DNA from: Gammaproteobacteria bacterium
Lineage (GTDB): Bacteria > Pseudomonadota > Gammaproteobacteria > UBA9214
Direction of reading: 5' to 3'
Assembly: GCA_030632175.1 (NCBI GenBank)
Contig: DAOVVG010000162.1
Location: forward strand, 1 to 5,889
Length of the DNA: 5,889 nt
The translations under genes and the position numbers were made by a program. Numbering within the stretch: position 1 is the stretch's first letter; each line of letters opens with the position of its first letter. Below the pieces are notes generated by a model. The model saw nothing but the letters and a program-made list of their open reading frames with translations. It had not been told where the DNA came from and made no database searches. Positions 5,390 to 5,889 of the stretch are shown here, piece by piece.

Positions 5390-5889
5390 CAGTTCTGCTC
5401 CCGGTTGAATTCCGTGTAGTCACCGGACATCCAGAGTTCTGAAGGATCGGGCCGCTGATGTTGCTCTTGTTGTTCCTGCTCAACCAGGCCACTCAACCTC
5501 TCTGCCTCCTTTTCAATCGCCGCCAGGTCACGCTCCATCGCCGCATGCCCGCGGCTAACGGCTTCCTGATCACCGTGTGCCGCGCCCTTGTAGGCACCGA
5601 GGTTATCGAAGTACCACATCTCGAAGTAATCACGCTCGATGGGCGAAACATTGTAGAAGGCCGATGCCTGCCCCTCGTAAAAACCAACCCGCGCCCGTGG
5701 CCAGATGCTGTCCAGCCAGTCGGCAGGATAAGGTGGCCGTTCACCGGCAGCGGGATACAGAATATTCTTTGAACGCAAATCTTTCAGAACAGCTTCAGCG
5801 CTATACAGCTTTTTCCAGGCCTGTTTACGCTCCGCATCCAGCCCGGCCAGCTGTTGCCGCGACCAGTCCGCCTCATGACAGTCGCTGCA
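5389..5889 (-). CDS. HAO-like multiheme c-type cytochrome (C-terminal 166 residues, cut by window edge)
   Basis: The frame enters from the right edge and stops at 5391-5389 (TGA). Its first visible residues are CSDCH, a heme motif probably equal to the last heme site of an octaheme HAO-like protein; earlier hemes and the signal peptide are outside the window. The heme-free helical C-terminus carries ILYPAAGERPPYPADW (residues 43-58 of the visible part), RDYFEMWYFDNLGAYKGAAH (86-105) and a charged, coiled-coil-like segment (about 115-145) rich in Glu, Gln and Lys. The aromatic YFE-MW pattern followed by a Y-x-G-x-x-H motif recalls HAO and epsilon-HAO C-termini, and Y-x-G-x-x-H recurs in the pentaheme protein downstream. 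The two genes overlap by one base and likely form one operon. Family assignment is good; enzyme direction (oxidase or reductase) and heme number cannot be judged from this part. Confidence 0.75.
   Translation of the reverse strand, partial: CSDCHEADWSRQQLAGLDAERKQAWKKLYSAEAVLKDLRSKNILYPAAGERPPYPADWLDSIWPRARVGFYEGQASAFYNVSPIERDYFEMWYFDNLGAYKGAAHGDQEAVSRGHAAMERDLAAIEKEAERLSGLVEQEQQEQHQRPDPSELWMSGDYTEFNREQN
5398..5402 (-). promoter_or_regulatory. Ribosome binding site for the pentaheme cytochrome inside the upstream gene
   Basis: On the minus strand GGGAG (5402-5398) lies 8 bases before the ATG at 5389, within the last codons of the upstream HAO-like gene. It supports the chosen start and, with the TGATG stop-start overlap, reinitiation or coupled translation of the two cytochromes. 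Confidence 0.55.

Noticed and set aside
4505..5772. Several plus-strand and other minus-frame open frames across the cytochrome region
   Set aside because: They overlap the two cytochrome genes, which have five CxxCH motifs and coupled start/stop; the overlapping frames show no domain, signal peptide or ribosome site.

Overview
The window looks like a chromosomal segment of a gammaproteobacterium, probably an environmental one with respiratory flexibility. The evidence is a LolC/LolE-type lipoprotein-export permease with a typical gammaproteobacterial N-terminus, a LapG-type periplasmic protease, and a pair of multiheme c-type cytochromes related to hydroxylamine oxidoreductase (HAO). The species cannot be fixed from this sequence. 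I saw no mobile element, CRISPR array, tRNA or rRNA.

Layout from left to right. Positions 1-689 (minus) hold the 5' part of lolC/lolE, running off the left edge. A minus-strand intrinsic terminator (741-769) separates it from the upstream minus-strand gene at 829-1317. That gene encodes a 162-residue receiver-like protein with no DNA-binding domain. A roughly 200-bp divergent intergenic region with a strong inverted repeat (1476-1498) leads into a plus-strand gene (about 1516-2223) for a LapG/BTLCP-family cysteine protease. A NarL/LuxR-type regulator with a degenerate receiver domain follows (2493-3164), then a membrane-only CPA2 (KefB-type) cation:proton antiporter (3332-4501). A bidirectional terminator (about 4513-4540) separates these from two minus-strand multiheme cytochrome genes that overlap by one base: an HAO-like gene cut by the right edge (5389-5889), then a pentaheme HAO-like gene (4565-5389).

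How the genes may work together. LapG enzymes cleave large surface adhesins when c-di-GMP is low. Here the protease gene sits between two related receiver-like regulators, both missing key phosphorylation residues, and no LapD-type c-di-GMP receptor gene is in view. The cytochrome pair is translationally coupled and probably encodes two subunits of one periplasmic nitrogen-compound or related redox complex. The antiporter and the lol gene appear to be independent neighbours.

The most notable items are the split or reduced HAO-like cytochrome pair, the two degenerate receivers flanking lapG, and the hairpin at the lapG start. All family assignments come from reading motifs by eye; no database search was possible.
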